64,000 nucleotides of DNA from Streptomyces albidus (ex Kaewkla and Franco 2022) (GTDB lineage Bacteria > Actinomycetota > Actinomycetes > Streptomycetales > Streptomycetaceae), in assembly GCF_013870515.1 (NCBI RefSeq), contig NZ_JACBXA010000001.1, positions 58,057 to 122,056 on the forward strand, given 5' to 3'. The position numbers and the translations under genes are program-made. Shown here piece by piece: positions 11,177-19,917 of the stretch (position 1 is the stretch's first letter; the number at the start of each line of letters is the position of its first letter). Under the pieces are notes generated by a model. It was not told the origin of the DNA. It saw nothing but the letters and a program-made list of their open reading frames with translations, and searched no databases.

Positions 11177-11503
11177 CCCCGCACATCGGTGTGTTCGGTG
11201 CGGTCCTGGCGGCTGGGTCGCCACGCTCGGCACTCAACAGGTCGCGCGTCAGCCGTCCCGCCGTCCCGGTCTTCCTCCGGGCCGTGACGGTCGCCTCCCG
11301 CGCCCCACCGATCCCGCCAGCATGCGGGACGATCAAGGGCGTTCCACGCACAGGGTCTGGACGAGCAGTCAAATGGCTTTGAGGATCACGACCACCGGCC
11401 CATTGGCCAGCCGTCGCTTCGGCCGACGCCTCGTGTCCGGGACGCTACGAGTTCCATGTTGCTTGCCGCGTACGGGTGTTGGGCGTGCGGCACAATTGCG
11501 CCC
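11177..11503. other. Intergenic region, nothing recognised
   Basis: About 330 bases after the importer operon. No convincing hairpin terminator and no open frame with gene-like composition was found. It should hold the promoter of the next gene. Confidence 0.5.
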
Positions 11504-12313
11504 ATGCGGGGGCTGGGCGTGTGGGTGGGCGGGTCGACTGCGCTGGCGTGCGCGGTCATGGCGGTGGTGCTGTACCTGTCCGACTTGGAGACCCTGTCTT
11601 TGCTGGCCGGCTCAGGCTCCTTCCTCACCGCAGTGCCCTCGCTCGTGCTCGCTGTTCTGCTCGCACGTTCACCCGAACCGACTCCCCCGGCGCAGAGGCA
11701 GCAGACCGGCCCTGCGGACAGTGCTGGGCCTGCAGTCTTCGAGCTCAGCACCTTCGCGATCCGGCTCAGCAACCGGGTATCTGCCGCGCTGCAAGGAGTA
11801 GCGCTGGGGGCCGGGATCGTTCTCATCATTCTGGTCGGATGGACCCTCAGTGGTGACCTGGAGTTGCGGCTGACCGAGATCGAAGCAGGGCTGCCCGGCT
11901 CCGCAATCGGGCTGTCCTCCTTCATGGTCTTCTTTTCCGTTCTCTTCTTTTGCTGCGGAAATGCTTTCATCACCGTGGGGCGGGATGCACTCGTTGTCGA
12001 CAGCGGCAGCCTTGCCGTCATCGACCAGCGGCGCGTCCGCATGAAGGACGGCTCCTTCTCCTTGACCTGGGAAGAGCTGGAGAGCGTCCGCTTGGCCGCT
12101 GACCCCGGCGGCGGAGCACACTTGCTGCTCGTGACCTTCAAGGACTCGGGCGACGGCACGGACTTCGCCAGGAAGCATGAACTCACACAGGCCGACGGCG
12201 GTTACGTCGTCTGCCGTCTGCTGTTGGGGACGGCTCTCGAGGAACGCACCGCTCTCCTCCCGCAACTCCGGAGGGCCTTGGCCCACTACGGCAGGTCGAA
12301 ATTCCAGGGCTGA
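11504..12313 (+). CDS. Membrane protein of unknown function
   Basis: 269 residues from the ATG at 11504; an earlier in-frame ATG at 11456 exists but gives an unlikely polar extension. Hydrophobic segments: VWVGGSTALACAVMAVVLYL, FLTAVPSLVLAVLLA, then after a polar loop GVALGAGIVLIILVGWTL and SSFMVFFSVLFFCCGNAFI. The C-terminal 110 residues are soluble, with a WEELESVRL segment like small PH-type folds that follow membrane helices in actinobacterial proteins. No clear ribosome site precedes the start, so it may be translated from a leaderless message. I do not recognise the family. Confidence 0.7.
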   Translation: MRGLGVWVGGSTALACAVMAVVLYLSDLETLSLLAGSGSFLTAVPSLVLAVLLARSPEPTPPAQRQQTGPADSAGPAVFELSTFAIRLSNRVSAALQGVALGAGIVLIILVGWTLSGDLELRLTEIEAGLPGSAIGLSSFMVFFSVLFFCCGNAFITVGRDALVVDSGSLAVIDQRRVRMKDGSFSLTWEELESVRLAADPGGGAHLLLVTFKDSGDGTDFARKHELTQADGGYVVCRLLLGTALEERTALLPQLRRALAHYGRSKFQG

Positions 12314-12487
12314 GTCGCCAGGGACCGAATGTGGCCGGAGCAGGCGGCAGACACCTCTTGGTCGGTGGAGTGGGATGACTCCACCGATCCGCTCTGAGCT
12401 GGCAAAACGTTGGAACCATGCTCGCCAGTACTTGCACGATCCTCGCAGTACGGGGAGCGCTGGCTCGATGTCTGCTGCACTGGAGGC

Positions 12488-13393
12488 ATGTACCTCGAAG
12501 AGCTCCGCACGCTGCTGGCCCGGCATGTCCGCCCCGACTGGACCACCGCCATCGACGGGGTCTTGATCTCGAGGGTCGACCGGCCGGACCCGCCGGAGCC
12601 CTCCATGTCCGGGACACTGCTTGCCGTCATCGCACAGGGCGCCAAACACCTCGCACTGGGCGACCGGGTCTACGAGTACGGGGCCGGGCAGTACCTGGTC
12701 GCCTCGGTCGACCTGCCCGTCACCGGGCAGTTCGTCCATGCCTCCCCTCAGCAGCCGGCGCTGGGCTTCGGTCTCGTGCTGGAACCGTCCGCCGTCGCCG
12801 AGCTGCTGCTTCAGGCCGGCCCCGGAGACACCCCTCGCGCCGGCACCGGTGCACCGTCGGGGATCGCCGTCAGCGACGCCCCGCCCGCGATGCTCGACGC
12901 GGTGGTCCGCCTGCTCCGGCTGCTCGACGAGCCCCGCGACCGCGCCGTACTGGCCCCTCTGATCAAGCGCGAGATCCTGTGGCGCCTGATCACCGGCGAG
13001 CAGGGCGCGACGGTACGCCAGCTCGGTCTTGCCGACGGCGGCCTCAGTCACGTCTCCCGGGCCGTGCGGTGGATTCGCGAGCACTACGCCGAGCCCTTCC
13101 GGGTCGAGGACGTGGCACGCCTGTCCGGGATGAGCGTGTCCGCCTTCTACCGGAACTTCCAGGCGGTAACCGCTATGAGCCCCATCCAGTTCCAGAAGCA
13201 GATCCGGCTCCAGGAGGCGCGGCTGCTGCTCGCGACCCATCCGGGCGACGTGACGGGGGTGGGCCACCGCGTCGGCTACGACAACCCCTCGCAGTTCAGT
13301 CGCGAGTACCGCCGCCAGTTCGGCGAACCCCCGAGCCGGGACGCCGCCCGTCTGCGGAACACCGCACGCACTCCGGCGGGCGCCCTGACCTGA
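12488..13393 (+). CDS. AraC-family transcriptional regulator
   Basis: 301 residues from ATG 12488. The N-terminal cupin-like effector domain (SGTLLAVIAQGAKHLALGDR, YEYGAGQYLVASVDLPVTG) matches the AraC-N family PF06719. Two helix-turn-helix motifs lie at the C-terminus: RVEDVARLSGMSVSAFYRNF, then VGHRVGYDNPSQFSREYRRQFG. GGAGG sits only one base before the start, closer than normal; an upstream ATG at 12410 is in frame but its extension looks non-coding. The gene is followed 158 bases later by an SDR oxidoreductase, a pairing common in actinomycetes, so that gene is its likely target. Confidence 0.92.
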   Translation: MYLEELRTLLARHVRPDWTTAIDGVLISRVDRPDPPEPSMSGTLLAVIAQGAKHLALGDRVYEYGAGQYLVASVDLPVTGQFVHASPQQPALGFGLVLEPSAVAELLLQAGPGDTPRAGTGAPSGIAVSDAPPAMLDAVVRLLRLLDEPRDRAVLAPLIKREILWRLITGEQGATVRQLGLADGGLSHVSRAVRWIREHYAEPFRVEDVARLSGMSVSAFYRNFQAVTAMSPIQFQKQIRLQEARLLLATHPGDVTGVGHRVGYDNPSQFSREYRRQFGEPPSRDAARLRNTARTPAGALT

Positions 13394-13551
13394 GCGCGGC
13401 GGGGCGGCCGCGAAGGAGGATCGTGCAAGGGTGAGCGAGGATCGCTCTATCATTTACGCAGGTCAGAGCGGTTCACTGGGATCAGCAGTTCTTCTGCGGA
13501 GCAGGAAGATGCCACTTCGTAGACCCCACCACACATCGCGAGGATCACACC

Positions 13552-14301
13552 ATGAAGACCGTTCTGATCACCGGTACGTCGTCCGGATACGGCCGGGCGA
13601 CCGCTCGCTACTTCCACGAGCAGGGGTGGAACGTCATCGCGACGATGCGCACTCCGCGTCCCGGCGTCCTCCCCGAGTCGGACCGGCTCCGCGTCCTCGA
13701 ACTCGACGTGACGAGGCCCGAGACCATCGAAGGGGCGCTGGAGGCGGCGGGACCCGTCGACGTCCTCGTCAACAACGCGGGCATCCCCTCGATCGGCGTT
13801 TTCGAGGGGACGCCCATGGCTCGGGTGCGGGAGGTTTTCGAGACCAACACGTTCGGCGTGATGGCGACGACCCAAGCGGTCCTGCCCCAGTTCCGTGAGC
13901 GCGGCTCCGGCGTGGTCGTCAACGTGACGTCCAGCGTGGTGCTGGGCCACATGCCGCTCACCGCCGTCTACAAGGCGAGCAAGACGGCGATCGAGGGGTT
14001 CACCGCATCCCTCGCGCTCGAACTCGCGGCCTTCGGAGTGCAGGCCAAGACCGTCGAGCCGGGTGCCTGCCTGACCACGAACTTCGGCGAGACAGCACTG
14101 GACGGCGATTCCTTGGAAGAGGCCGTTCCGGAGCCCTACCTTCCTTGGGCAGAGAAGGTCATGAACGGTTTCATGAACCAGGATCTGTTCACCAAGGAGA
14201 GCGACGTCGCCGAGACCGTGTGGCGCGCCGTGCACGACACGACCGGCCAACTGCGATTCCCTGCCGGCCCCGACGCGATCTCGCTCGCCCAGGCGAAGTG
14301 A
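13552..14301 (+). CDS. Short-chain dehydrogenase/reductase
   Basis: 249 residues, classical SDR length. Rossmann motif TGTSSGYG at residues 8-15, NNAG motif (VDVLVNNAGIPSIG), catalytic Ser in NVTSSVV and the catalytic YKASK (Tyr and Lys). The Asp in LELDVTRPE contacts adenine. It reduces or oxidises a carbonyl/alcohol with NAD(P)H; the R in TMRTPRPG after beta-strand 2 may favour NADPH. It lies downstream of and co-oriented with the AraC-type gene. Substrate unknown. Confidence 0.95.
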   Translation: MKTVLITGTSSGYGRATARYFHEQGWNVIATMRTPRPGVLPESDRLRVLELDVTRPETIEGALEAAGPVDVLVNNAGIPSIGVFEGTPMARVREVFETNTFGVMATTQAVLPQFRERGSGVVVNVTSSVVLGHMPLTAVYKASKTAIEGFTASLALELAAFGVQAKTVEPGACLTTNFGETALDGDSLEEAVPEPYLPWAEKVMNGFMNQDLFTKESDVAETVWRAVHDTTGQLRFPAGPDAISLAQAK

Positions 14302-14550
14302 TCAACGAGCAAGCAGGATGACGCTGCACTGATGCCACGAGCCGGCCCAGTGCGTATGCGCGACGGAGATCTCGCCGGACACGGCCGCTCGTCCCCAGGG
14401 GCCGTGTCCGCTCGGACTTGGGCCTGCGCCTGACAGGCCGTCAATTCGACTGCGACCTACACCTCTTGACGTGCGAGAAGTGCGTTGCTCGCTTCCAACG
14501 ACACCACGGGAGACCACGGTCACCGACGGGCTCCAACCACGACAACGGCC

Positions 14551-14573
14551 CCCGGCCAACTTCTCTGGCCGGG
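14551..14573. terminator. Hairpin, possible bidirectional terminator
   Basis: CCCGGCCA and TGGCCGGG pair around a 7-base loop, midway between the convergent SDR and ferredoxin genes. Confidence 0.45.
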
Positions 14574-14715
14574 AGCTGAGTTGCTCGCTCTCAGCGCGGA
14601 GGCGGGCTGCCACGCGGCCCACCCCGACGTGAACGTGACACCGGTAGGCAGGGCATGCCAACTCACCAGCGGGGACCGTGCGGCGCTAGGTGCGCCGACG
14701 AACTACCCCTGCCCT

Positions 14716-14741
14716 GACTGCTGTTGACGACTGCTGTTGAC
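14716..14741. repeat. Perfect 13-bp tandem repeat
   Basis: GACTGCTGTTGAC occurs twice with no spacer, about 50 bases beyond the ferredoxin stop. Most simply a recent slippage duplication. Confidence 0.8.
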
Positions 14742-14787
14742 CCGCGGAAGCGGCGAGGGGATACAGGTCGGGCGGCAGGTCCGGCGG

Positions 14788-14982
14788 TCAATCCTCAACA
14801 GTGATGGCCTGGACGGGGCACATCACCGCCGCATGGCTGACGTCGGCGGCCAGATCTGCCGGCGGGACGGGGTCCACCAGCACGACGATGCCGTCCTCGT
14901 CGCGCTGGTCGAAGACGTCCGCGGCGGCCAGCGCGCACTGACCGGATCCGACGCACGTTTCCTGGTCGACGGTTACCTTCAT
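14788..14982 (-). CDS. [3Fe-4S]-type ferredoxin, P450 partner
   Basis: 64 residues. It begins KVTVDQETCVGSGQCALAAA, with two cysteines spaced C-x5-C, and ends with a CPV motif (VMCPVQAITVED). This CxxxxxC...CP arrangement, where the middle ligand of a 4Fe cluster is replaced, is typical of the small ferredoxins that pass electrons to Streptomyces P450s. It starts 21 bases after the P450 stop on the same strand, so the two are an operon and probable redox pair. No ferredoxin reductase lies nearby, so one from elsewhere must serve. Confidence 0.93.
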   Translation of the reverse strand: MKVTVDQETCVGSGQCALAAADVFDQRDEDGIVVLVDPVPPADLAADVSHAAVMCPVQAITVED

Positions 14983-15002
14983 GGTGTCCTTCTCAATGGC
15001 GG

Positions 15003-16217
15003 TTACCAGGTCACGGGCAGTTCGGTGACGCCGCCGGTGATGGTGGTACACACCTCGAGCTCGTCCATGTTCCTTGCCAGGCGCAGGCTTGGGAGGCGCT
15101 GGGCGAGGGCTGCGAAGACGATGCGCAGCTCGGTACGGGCGAGGCTGGCCCCGATGCAGAAGTGCGGGCCGTGACCGAACCCGAGGTGGCTGCGTTCTTC
15201 GCGGTCGGGGGCGAAGGCCTCGGCGTCGGAGTAGACGGACTGGTCGCGGTTGGCAGCGTTGATCGACAGGATGACGGCATCGCCGCGGGGGATGGTGACG
15301 TCTGCGATGTCGAGGTCGGTGTGGGCGTAGCGCAGCAGGCCGAGATCGCCCGGCGCCCCCAGACGCATGATCTCCTCGACGGTGGCGTCGACCCGGCCGG
15401 CGGGGTCGGCAGTCAGGTCCTCCCAGTGCTCGCGTCGGCTGAGCAGGAACAGCGTGCCCAGTCCGATGCGGTTGGCCGTGGTCTCGTGTCCGGCGAAGAG
15501 CAGTCCGACGCAGAGGCTGATCATCTCGTCGTAGTCGAACTCCTCGTCCTCGTCCTGGGCGCGTACGAGGTCCGAGATGACGTCCTCGCAGAGCTCGGCG
15601 CGCTTGGTCTCGACCAGCCCCCTCATGTATTCGGTGAACTCGTTCCACGCCTGGTAGGCGTCGTCACCGCAGCTTGCGTAGTTGGCCATGCGGTAGGAGA
15701 GCGATCGGAAGTGCTCGCGGTCGCTCTCAGGCACGCCCAGCAACCGGCAGATCACCGCGACCGGCAGCGGCAGGGCCAGTCCGGCGTGCAGGTCGACGAC
15801 CCCGTCCGGAGCGGAGGCCTGCTCGGTGACCAGCCGGTCGAGGTAGCCGTCCACAAGGGCCTGCATGTACTCGGTGAGCGCCCGCATTCGTTTGGCGGAG
15901 AACGCCGGGGTCAGCAGGCGGCGCAGCCGCGTGTGGTCGGCTTCCTCGGTCTCGTAGTCGCCCATCGGACCGTCCTGCACCGCGGCAGTCGAGATGCGCG
16001 ACGCCAGCTCGGGTTCGGGGTGGGAGCGCCCGAGCCGCTTGTCGCCGAGCAGCGCGCGTACCTCGTCGAATCGCGTGACCAGCCAGGCGGGATCGCCGAC
16101 GGGGGTGGTGACCGGGGTGACCGGCGCCTCGCGGCGCAATATCTCGTACAGGGGCGCGAGGTCGAGCACGTTCGGCCTCTCGAAGGGCAGGCGCAGGGGG
16201 CCGGCAGCAACACTCAT
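15003..16217 (-). CDS. Cytochrome P450 monooxygenase
   Basis: 404 residues, normal for soluble bacterial P450s. The I-helix oxygen-activation motif is LLFAGHETTANRIG near residue 240, the ExxR motif is EEIMR, and the heme-ligand loop FGHGPHFCIGASLAR has its cysteine near residue 353. AGGAGAG precedes the start. It is co-transcribed with the ferredoxin just downstream. Substrate cannot be told: no biosynthetic core enzyme is adjacent, so it may serve xenobiotic oxidation or a pathway encoded elsewhere. The upstream region has a spaced GTTACG/CGTAAC inverted repeat (16261-16290) that could bind a regulator, but this is weak. Confidence 0.96.
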   Translation of the reverse strand: MSVAAGPLRLPFERPNVLDLAPLYEILRREAPVTPVTTPVGDPAWLVTRFDEVRALLGDKRLGRSHPEPELASRISTAAVQDGPMGDYETEEADHTRLRRLLTPAFSAKRMRALTEYMQALVDGYLDRLVTEQASAPDGVVDLHAGLALPLPVAVICRLLGVPESDREHFRSLSYRMANYASCGDDAYQAWNEFTEYMRGLVETKRAELCEDVISDLVRAQDEDEEFDYDEMISLCVGLLFAGHETTANRIGLGTLFLLSRREHWEDLTADPAGRVDATVEEIMRLGAPGDLGLLRYAHTDLDIADVTIPRGDAVILSINAANRDQSVYSDAEAFAPDREERSHLGFGHGPHFCIGASLARTELRIVFAALAQRLPSLRLARNMDELEVCTTITGGVTELPVTW

Positions 16218-16808
16218 GGCTCTCCTATCTCAGGAGGGCCGAAACTACGTTTTTGCGACAGTTACGGTCAATGAATGTGTCGTACGTAACGTGTGCGGCG
16301 CCATCCTCGACGCCCGATTCAGGTCTCTGTGGCTGAGCAGGACGACCGCAGAACCCGCCGGGCGCCCCCCGGTGAGCGACCGGCTACGCCAGCAGCAGCG
16401 GCTCGAGACATCCCGCCTCGCGGGGCCCGGCCCTCCGCCGGCACCTGAGGTGCCCGGCGAGCCGGCCGCACGTGCGGCTGTGCCCCGCAGGAGTGGCCGA
16501 CCTCGTCGAAGGCGGCCGGTCGGCGGTGCCGTGTTCGACTCGTAGCTGTCGCTCGACTACTCGGGGTTTCACGTCGAGCACCGTGAGTTGCTCCACGACC
16601 GCGTGCGGGGGTCGGTGTCGGTGACCAGTCCGTTGACCGGTCTGGGGTCGGGTTGCGCCGGGCTCTCTGGTGTAGCCGTCCACCCGGAGCAGGTTGTGGA
16701 CGGCTTGGCGCCCGTCCACGACGCACCGCCTGCGAGGGCCTTGAGGGGCTGGGTGGTGGTCTGCCGTGGGGAGTCGACCCAACAGGAGACACCGCACAAG
16801 CGGTCGGA
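16218..16808. other. Intergenic region, nothing recognised
   Basis: About 590 bases between the P450 start and the hairpin beyond the GH43-like gene. Several overlapping open frames occur on both strands, none with a recognisable translation. It could be old degraded coding sequence; I saw no inverted repeats marking a mobile element. Confidence 0.4.
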
Positions 16809-16849
16809 GGGGCGCTCGTCCCAGGCAGGAAGCCTGGGACGAGCGCCCC
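16809..16849 (-). terminator. Very strong hairpin terminator
   Basis: Perfect 18-bp stem with a 5-base AGGAA loop, 38 bases beyond the stop of the GH43-like gene. Confidence 0.88.
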
Positions 16850-16886
16850 TACTGGGTCACCAGGTCGACGACCAAGTCACCGTCCT

Positions 16887-18152
16887 TCAGGGTTTTGTGA
16901 CCTTGAAGTCGGCCGAGGAACCCGTCCCGTTGATGGACAGTTTGCCGGTGCGGCTCTTCCGGCCACCCTCGTCGGACAAGTAGTTCCAGGTCACCCACGG
17001 CTGACCGTCGCGAGCACGGTAGACGTCCATCGCACCGGGACCTCGCCTGTTTCCGGGCAGGCCGGCCTTGCGCATCGAGGCGGGAAGATGCTTGCCGGGT
17101 CCGGAGTATGCGAACCAGGCCTTGCTCGGGCCGGGCATCGGCTTACACGCTCCGTCGTCGATCTTCTTGCCGCAGTTGGCGATTCCGGTCGAGTAGTAGT
17201 TCGTCGGCCAGCTGTTGCCCGAGTAGAACAGGTACCAGGAACCGCGATGCTCGATCGCACTCGGGTTCTCGATCACCACGACTCCCGCGTTGTCCTTGTA
17301 GCTCGCCCATGAGAGCTTGTCGCTCCGCAGCATGACCTTGGAGCGGGAGGCCCGGTCGACCGTACCGTCGCCACGGAACTTCAACCGCATCACCGACAGG
17401 GCCGATTGCTTGCCCTTGGCCGCCTCACCGTCGCGGTAGGTCATCCAGACCGCCCCGCTCGAACTCTTGGTGACATCCGCGTCGATGGCCCAGCGATGGG
17501 TCGGGCAGACGAGCGGCTTCGACTCCGCTTTGAAACCGGAGGCCGGCTTCGTGGACGAGGCCACGCCGACGCAGTGCTTCTCGGGCTTGGCGCCCTTCTT
17601 CACCCCGGTGTAGAAGAGGTAGTAGCGGCCCTTGTGGTAGAGGGCGCCCGGTGTCCAGATGTGACCCCTCACGGCCCAGGCGCCGCCGCCCTTGGGCATC
17701 GCATCGCCCTGGATCTTCGGCGAGGTCCCGACGTTGTTCCCCGAACCGCTGAGCGCGTACGGCACGTTCTTGCCGTGCTGGCTCGCCCCATAGGTGATGT
17801 ACTTGTCGGAACCGTCTTCAAGGGGCATGGTGTCCGCGCCGGGGAAGCGGAAGTCCTTCGATTCCCCTGAGGCGTCAGCAACTGAGGCCTTCTGTTCGAC
17901 CGTTCCGGGCGGGTCGGCATCCGCTGAGGCGTCAGCAACTGACGTCTTCTTCCCGGCGGTCTGGCCGGGCTCGGCATCCGCTGAGCTGTCAGCAACCGCC
18001 GTCTTCTTCGCGGCGGCCGTTCCGGGCTCCTCGTCCAGGGCTGCCCCTGCGATACTCACCCCCGTCACGGCGGCGGCCATCACGACACCGATCACAACTG
18101 CGCCTCGTACGCGGCGCCTTACGCCGTCACGTCGAGTCAAATATGGACGCAC
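16887..18152 (-). CDS. Secreted or membrane-anchored GH43-like glycosidase
   Basis: 421 residues from a GTG start. An N-terminal hydrophobic segment (GAVVIGVVMAAAVTGVSIAG) should act as signal or anchor. A low-complexity linker (about residues 46-95) carries three imperfect copies of a 'KKTSVADASADA' unit. The rest has five-bladed-propeller features of GH43/GH117-type enzymes: HIWTPGALYHKGRYYLFYTG, WAIDADVTKSSSGAVWMTYR and IENPSAIEHRGSWYLFYSG, where the Asp and Glu positions fit catalytic residues. Likely substrate is an arabinose- or xylose-containing polysaccharide, by family only. A strong terminator follows and the gene stands alone. Confidence 0.85.
   Translation of the reverse strand: MRPYLTRRDGVRRRVRGAVVIGVVMAAAVTGVSIAGAALDEEPGTAAAKKTAVADSSADAEPGQTAGKKTSVADASADADPPGTVEQKASVADASGESKDFRFPGADTMPLEDGSDKYITYGASQHGKNVPYALSGSGNNVGTSPKIQGDAMPKGGGAWAVRGHIWTPGALYHKGRYYLFYTGVKKGAKPEKHCVGVASSTKPASGFKAESKPLVCPTHRWAIDADVTKSSSGAVWMTYRDGEAAKGKQSALSVMRLKFRGDGTVDRASRSKVMLRSDKLSWASYKDNAGVVVIENPSAIEHRGSWYLFYSGNSWPTNYYSTGIANCGKKIDDGACKPMPGPSKAWFAYSGPGKHLPASMRKAGLPGNRRGPGAMDVYRARDGQPWVTWNYLSDEGGRKSRTGKLSINGTGSSADFKVTKP
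17865..18035. repeat. Imperfect tandem repeats in the linker of the GH43-like gene
   Basis: Three imperfect units of roughly 60 bases share CTGAGGCGTCAGCAACTGA-like and TTCTTC-(G/C)-GGCGGC-like blocks and encode the 'K(K/A)(T/S)xVAD(A/S)S' peptide repeats. Boundaries are approximate. Such repeats could vary in copy number by slippage. Confidence 0.7.
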
Positions 18153-18403
18153 GTTTCTGTCCCCCGCTTCTCAGAACCGACTGGCCGTCGGAGAATCATG
18201 GTGAGGCGGCACCAGAGACGGCAACGCCCAGGCGCATGGTTCTACGCCGGGGCGTGACTCAGGTCACATACATCCGCCCACACTCGTGTCGGGCCCCATG
18301 ACGGCGATGCGCCCCGGCGAAAAGCCGGAGGGGCAAGAGAAGTCGGATGCCGCCGCGCAGGTCTTCGGCGGGGGCGTCGATGCCGACGGTGCCTTCCGGC
18401 TCG

Positions 18404-18961
18404 TCAGGGCTTGCGGCCGATGAAGGCGAGCAAGCGCGTCTGGACATCGGCGCTCTCCGGCACCTCGACCCGAGCTCCGTACTGCCCGCTCGCACGGAGC
18501 ACTTCGTCGAGCGGCAGCATCCCGTCGAGCAACTGGGCGCACTTGGCGGGATCGAGGTGTTCTTCCTGGCCGGTGGCCCGCGCCAGATCCCAGGTGTGCA
18601 TGAAGACGTCGGCCGTGTAGAACCGGTCGACGGCCTGGTCCAGTGGGATCTCCCCGATGTGCGGGTTCGACAGTAGCTTGTGCGCGGTGGCCGGATCGTC
18701 GAGGAGGGCCTGCACTCCGTCGCGGTGCACCTCCCAGGCGGCCACCGGGTCGTCGTCCACCGAGGGTCCCTTCGGCAGTTCGACTCCGGCGCCGGCTTTC
18801 AGGAAGCCGGGGAACCACTCGACGAGGTGACGGACGACGTCCCGGGCGGCCCACCCCTCACACGGCGCCGGGTTGTCCCAAGACCCTGGATCCGTGCCGC
18901 GTACCCGTTCGGTGAATACGCGTGCCACGGTGCGGTGCTCATCGGCTGCTGTCCTCGCCAT
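18404..18961 (-). CDS. TIGR03086-family metal-binding protein (DinB/mycothiol-dependent fold)
   Basis: 185 residues from the ATG at 18961, chosen because GAGGGG lies 9 bases upstream. The opening segment WDNPAPCEGWAARDVVRHLVEW, with His in VRHL, and the later TADVFMHTWDLARATG are the signature of TIGR03086 proteins, relatives of mycothiol-dependent maleylpyruvate isomerase and DinB. The histidines should bind a divalent metal. It is the third gene of an ArsR-AHSA1-TIGR03086 operon, 15 bases after the AHSA1 stop. This trio recurs in actinomycetes, but its reaction is not established. Confidence 0.9.
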   Translation of the reverse strand: MARTAADEHRTVARVFTERVRGTDPGSWDNPAPCEGWAARDVVRHLVEWFPGFLKAGAGVELPKGPSVDDDPVAAWEVHRDGVQALLDDPATAHKLLSNPHIGEIPLDQAVDRFYTADVFMHTWDLARATGQEEHLDPAKCAQLLDGMLPLDEVLRASGQYGARVEVPESADVQTRLLAFIGRKP

Positions 18962-18976
18962 GATCAAGATCCCCTC

Positions 18977-19498
18977 TCAAGTGTGTCGGCCGGCGCTGTC
19001 GCTCTGTTGACGGTCGAGCAGCTCGTCAAGCCGCTCATGGCCTTCGCGGACGCCGTGATCCATGCCGCTCCTGAGCATCGAATCGCGAACTTCGATGGAG
19101 CCCATGAGCGACTTGCCCGTGACCCGGGTGCGGCCGCCGAGGTCTTCGAAGACGGTCGTCTCCAGGCTGACGCCGTCCGGATAGCCCTCGTAGGTGAAGG
19201 TCTGCACGATGCGCCGGCCGGGGCGCACCTCGTGGAAAACACCGTGGAAGCCGTACTCGCTTCCGTCGCTCTCGCGATGCACGTAGCGATAGGAGCCACC
19301 GCTGCGGGCGTCGTACCGGTCGATCCGCATCGTGAGCCGACGCGGGCCGAGCCACTGGACGACCAGATCGGGCTCTGTGTACGCCCGGAACACGTGCTCC
19401 GGCGGTGCGTCGAACTCCCGGATGATCAGGATGACGGGCAGATCCGGGTCCGCCACGATCTGCGTCTCGTTGCGGTGGCCTGCGTCGCTCGTGCTCAC
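18977..19498 (-). CDS. SRPBCC (AHSA1-type) protein
   Basis: 173 residues. The START-like hydrophobic-pocket fold is indicated by FDAPPEHVFRAYTEPDLVVQW near the N-terminus, SGGSYRYVHRESDGSEYGFHG in the middle, and a C-terminal long helix ending GHERLDELL. Such proteins bind small hydrophobic ligands or act as Hsp90 cochaperone relatives. Its start overlaps the ArsR stop by four bases, so the two are translationally coupled. Pairing with ArsR regulators of this subtype is common, and it may act with the regulator in ligand response. Confidence 0.93.
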   Translation of the reverse strand: MSTSDAGHRNETQIVADPDLPVILIIREFDAPPEHVFRAYTEPDLVVQWLGPRRLTMRIDRYDARSGGSYRYVHRESDGSEYGFHGVFHEVRPGRRIVQTFTYEGYPDGVSLETTVFEDLGGRTRVTGKSLMGSIEVRDSMLRSGMDHGVREGHERLDELLDRQQSDSAGRHT

Positions 19499-19857
19499 GA
19501 TGCTGCCTCTGTTGTCGGGGCACCCGTCGCCGGTTGCCCGCCCATCTGTTCGAGGAGGACGTCAAGACGGCGGAAGCGGTCCTCCGCCTCGCGCCGATAA
19601 CGCTCGATCCACTTCGTCATGAGGTCGAAGACCTCTGCCTCGAGGTGGCAGGGCCGGCGCTGGGCGTCTCTGCTGCGACTGACCAGCCCGGCCTCCTCCA
19701 GAGCCTTGATGTGCTTGGACACGGCCTGCACCGTGACGTCGTACGGTGCAGCCAGTTCGTTGACCGTGGCGTCCCCGGCGGCGAGCCGGGCCACGATGTC
19801 GCGCCGAGTGGGGTCGGCCAGTGCGGAGAACACCAGCGACAGCCGGTCGTCGGCCAC
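19495..19857 (-). CDS. ArsR-family transcriptional repressor
   Basis: 120 residues with a winged helix: LVFSALADPTRRDIVARLAAG, then recognition region YDVTVQAVSKHIKALEEAGL and wing SRDAQRRPCHLEAE. No cysteine cluster typical of arsenic or cadmium sensors is present, so it belongs to the SdpR-like, non-metal subgroup that pairs with AHSA1 proteins. GTG start after GAGGTGCGAG. Two palindromic sites of AACCGATYGGTT type upstream are probable autoregulatory operators for the operon. Confidence 0.94.
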   Translation of the reverse strand: MADDRLSLVFSALADPTRRDIVARLAAGDATVNELAAPYDVTVQAVSKHIKALEEAGLVSRSRDAQRRPCHLEAEVFDLMTKWIERYRREAEDRFRRLDVLLEQMGGQPATGAPTTEAAS

Positions 19858-19873
19858 CTCGCACCTCGCATAT

Positions 19874-19889
19874 TCAACCGATTGGTTTA
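19874..19889. promoter_or_regulatory. ArsR operator, proximal copy
   Basis: TCAACCGATTGGTTTA, near-palindromic, 17 bases upstream of the ArsR start. Differs at two positions from the perfect distal copy. Confidence 0.75.
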
Positions 19890-19917
19890 GTACCCTACGG
19901 TCGAGGCCACGGACTCG

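Larger units (their letters stand above)
14302..14787. other. Intergenic region between convergent genes
   Basis: About 485 bases between the SDR and ferredoxin stops. It holds an 8-bp-stem hairpin (14551-14573) and a perfect 13-bp tandem duplication (14716-14741). Open frames here have no recognisable product. Confidence 0.5.

Noticed and set aside
11491..11503. CACAAT as a -10 box for a leaderless membrane-protein message
   Set aside because: No -35 at acceptable spacing (nearest TTGCCG gives 22 bases), so not listed as a promoter.
16319..16797. Overlapping 137-157-codon frames between P450 and GH43-like genes
   Set aside because: Looked like possible transposase debris, but I could match no motif, inverted repeat or catalytic triad, so left as intergenic.
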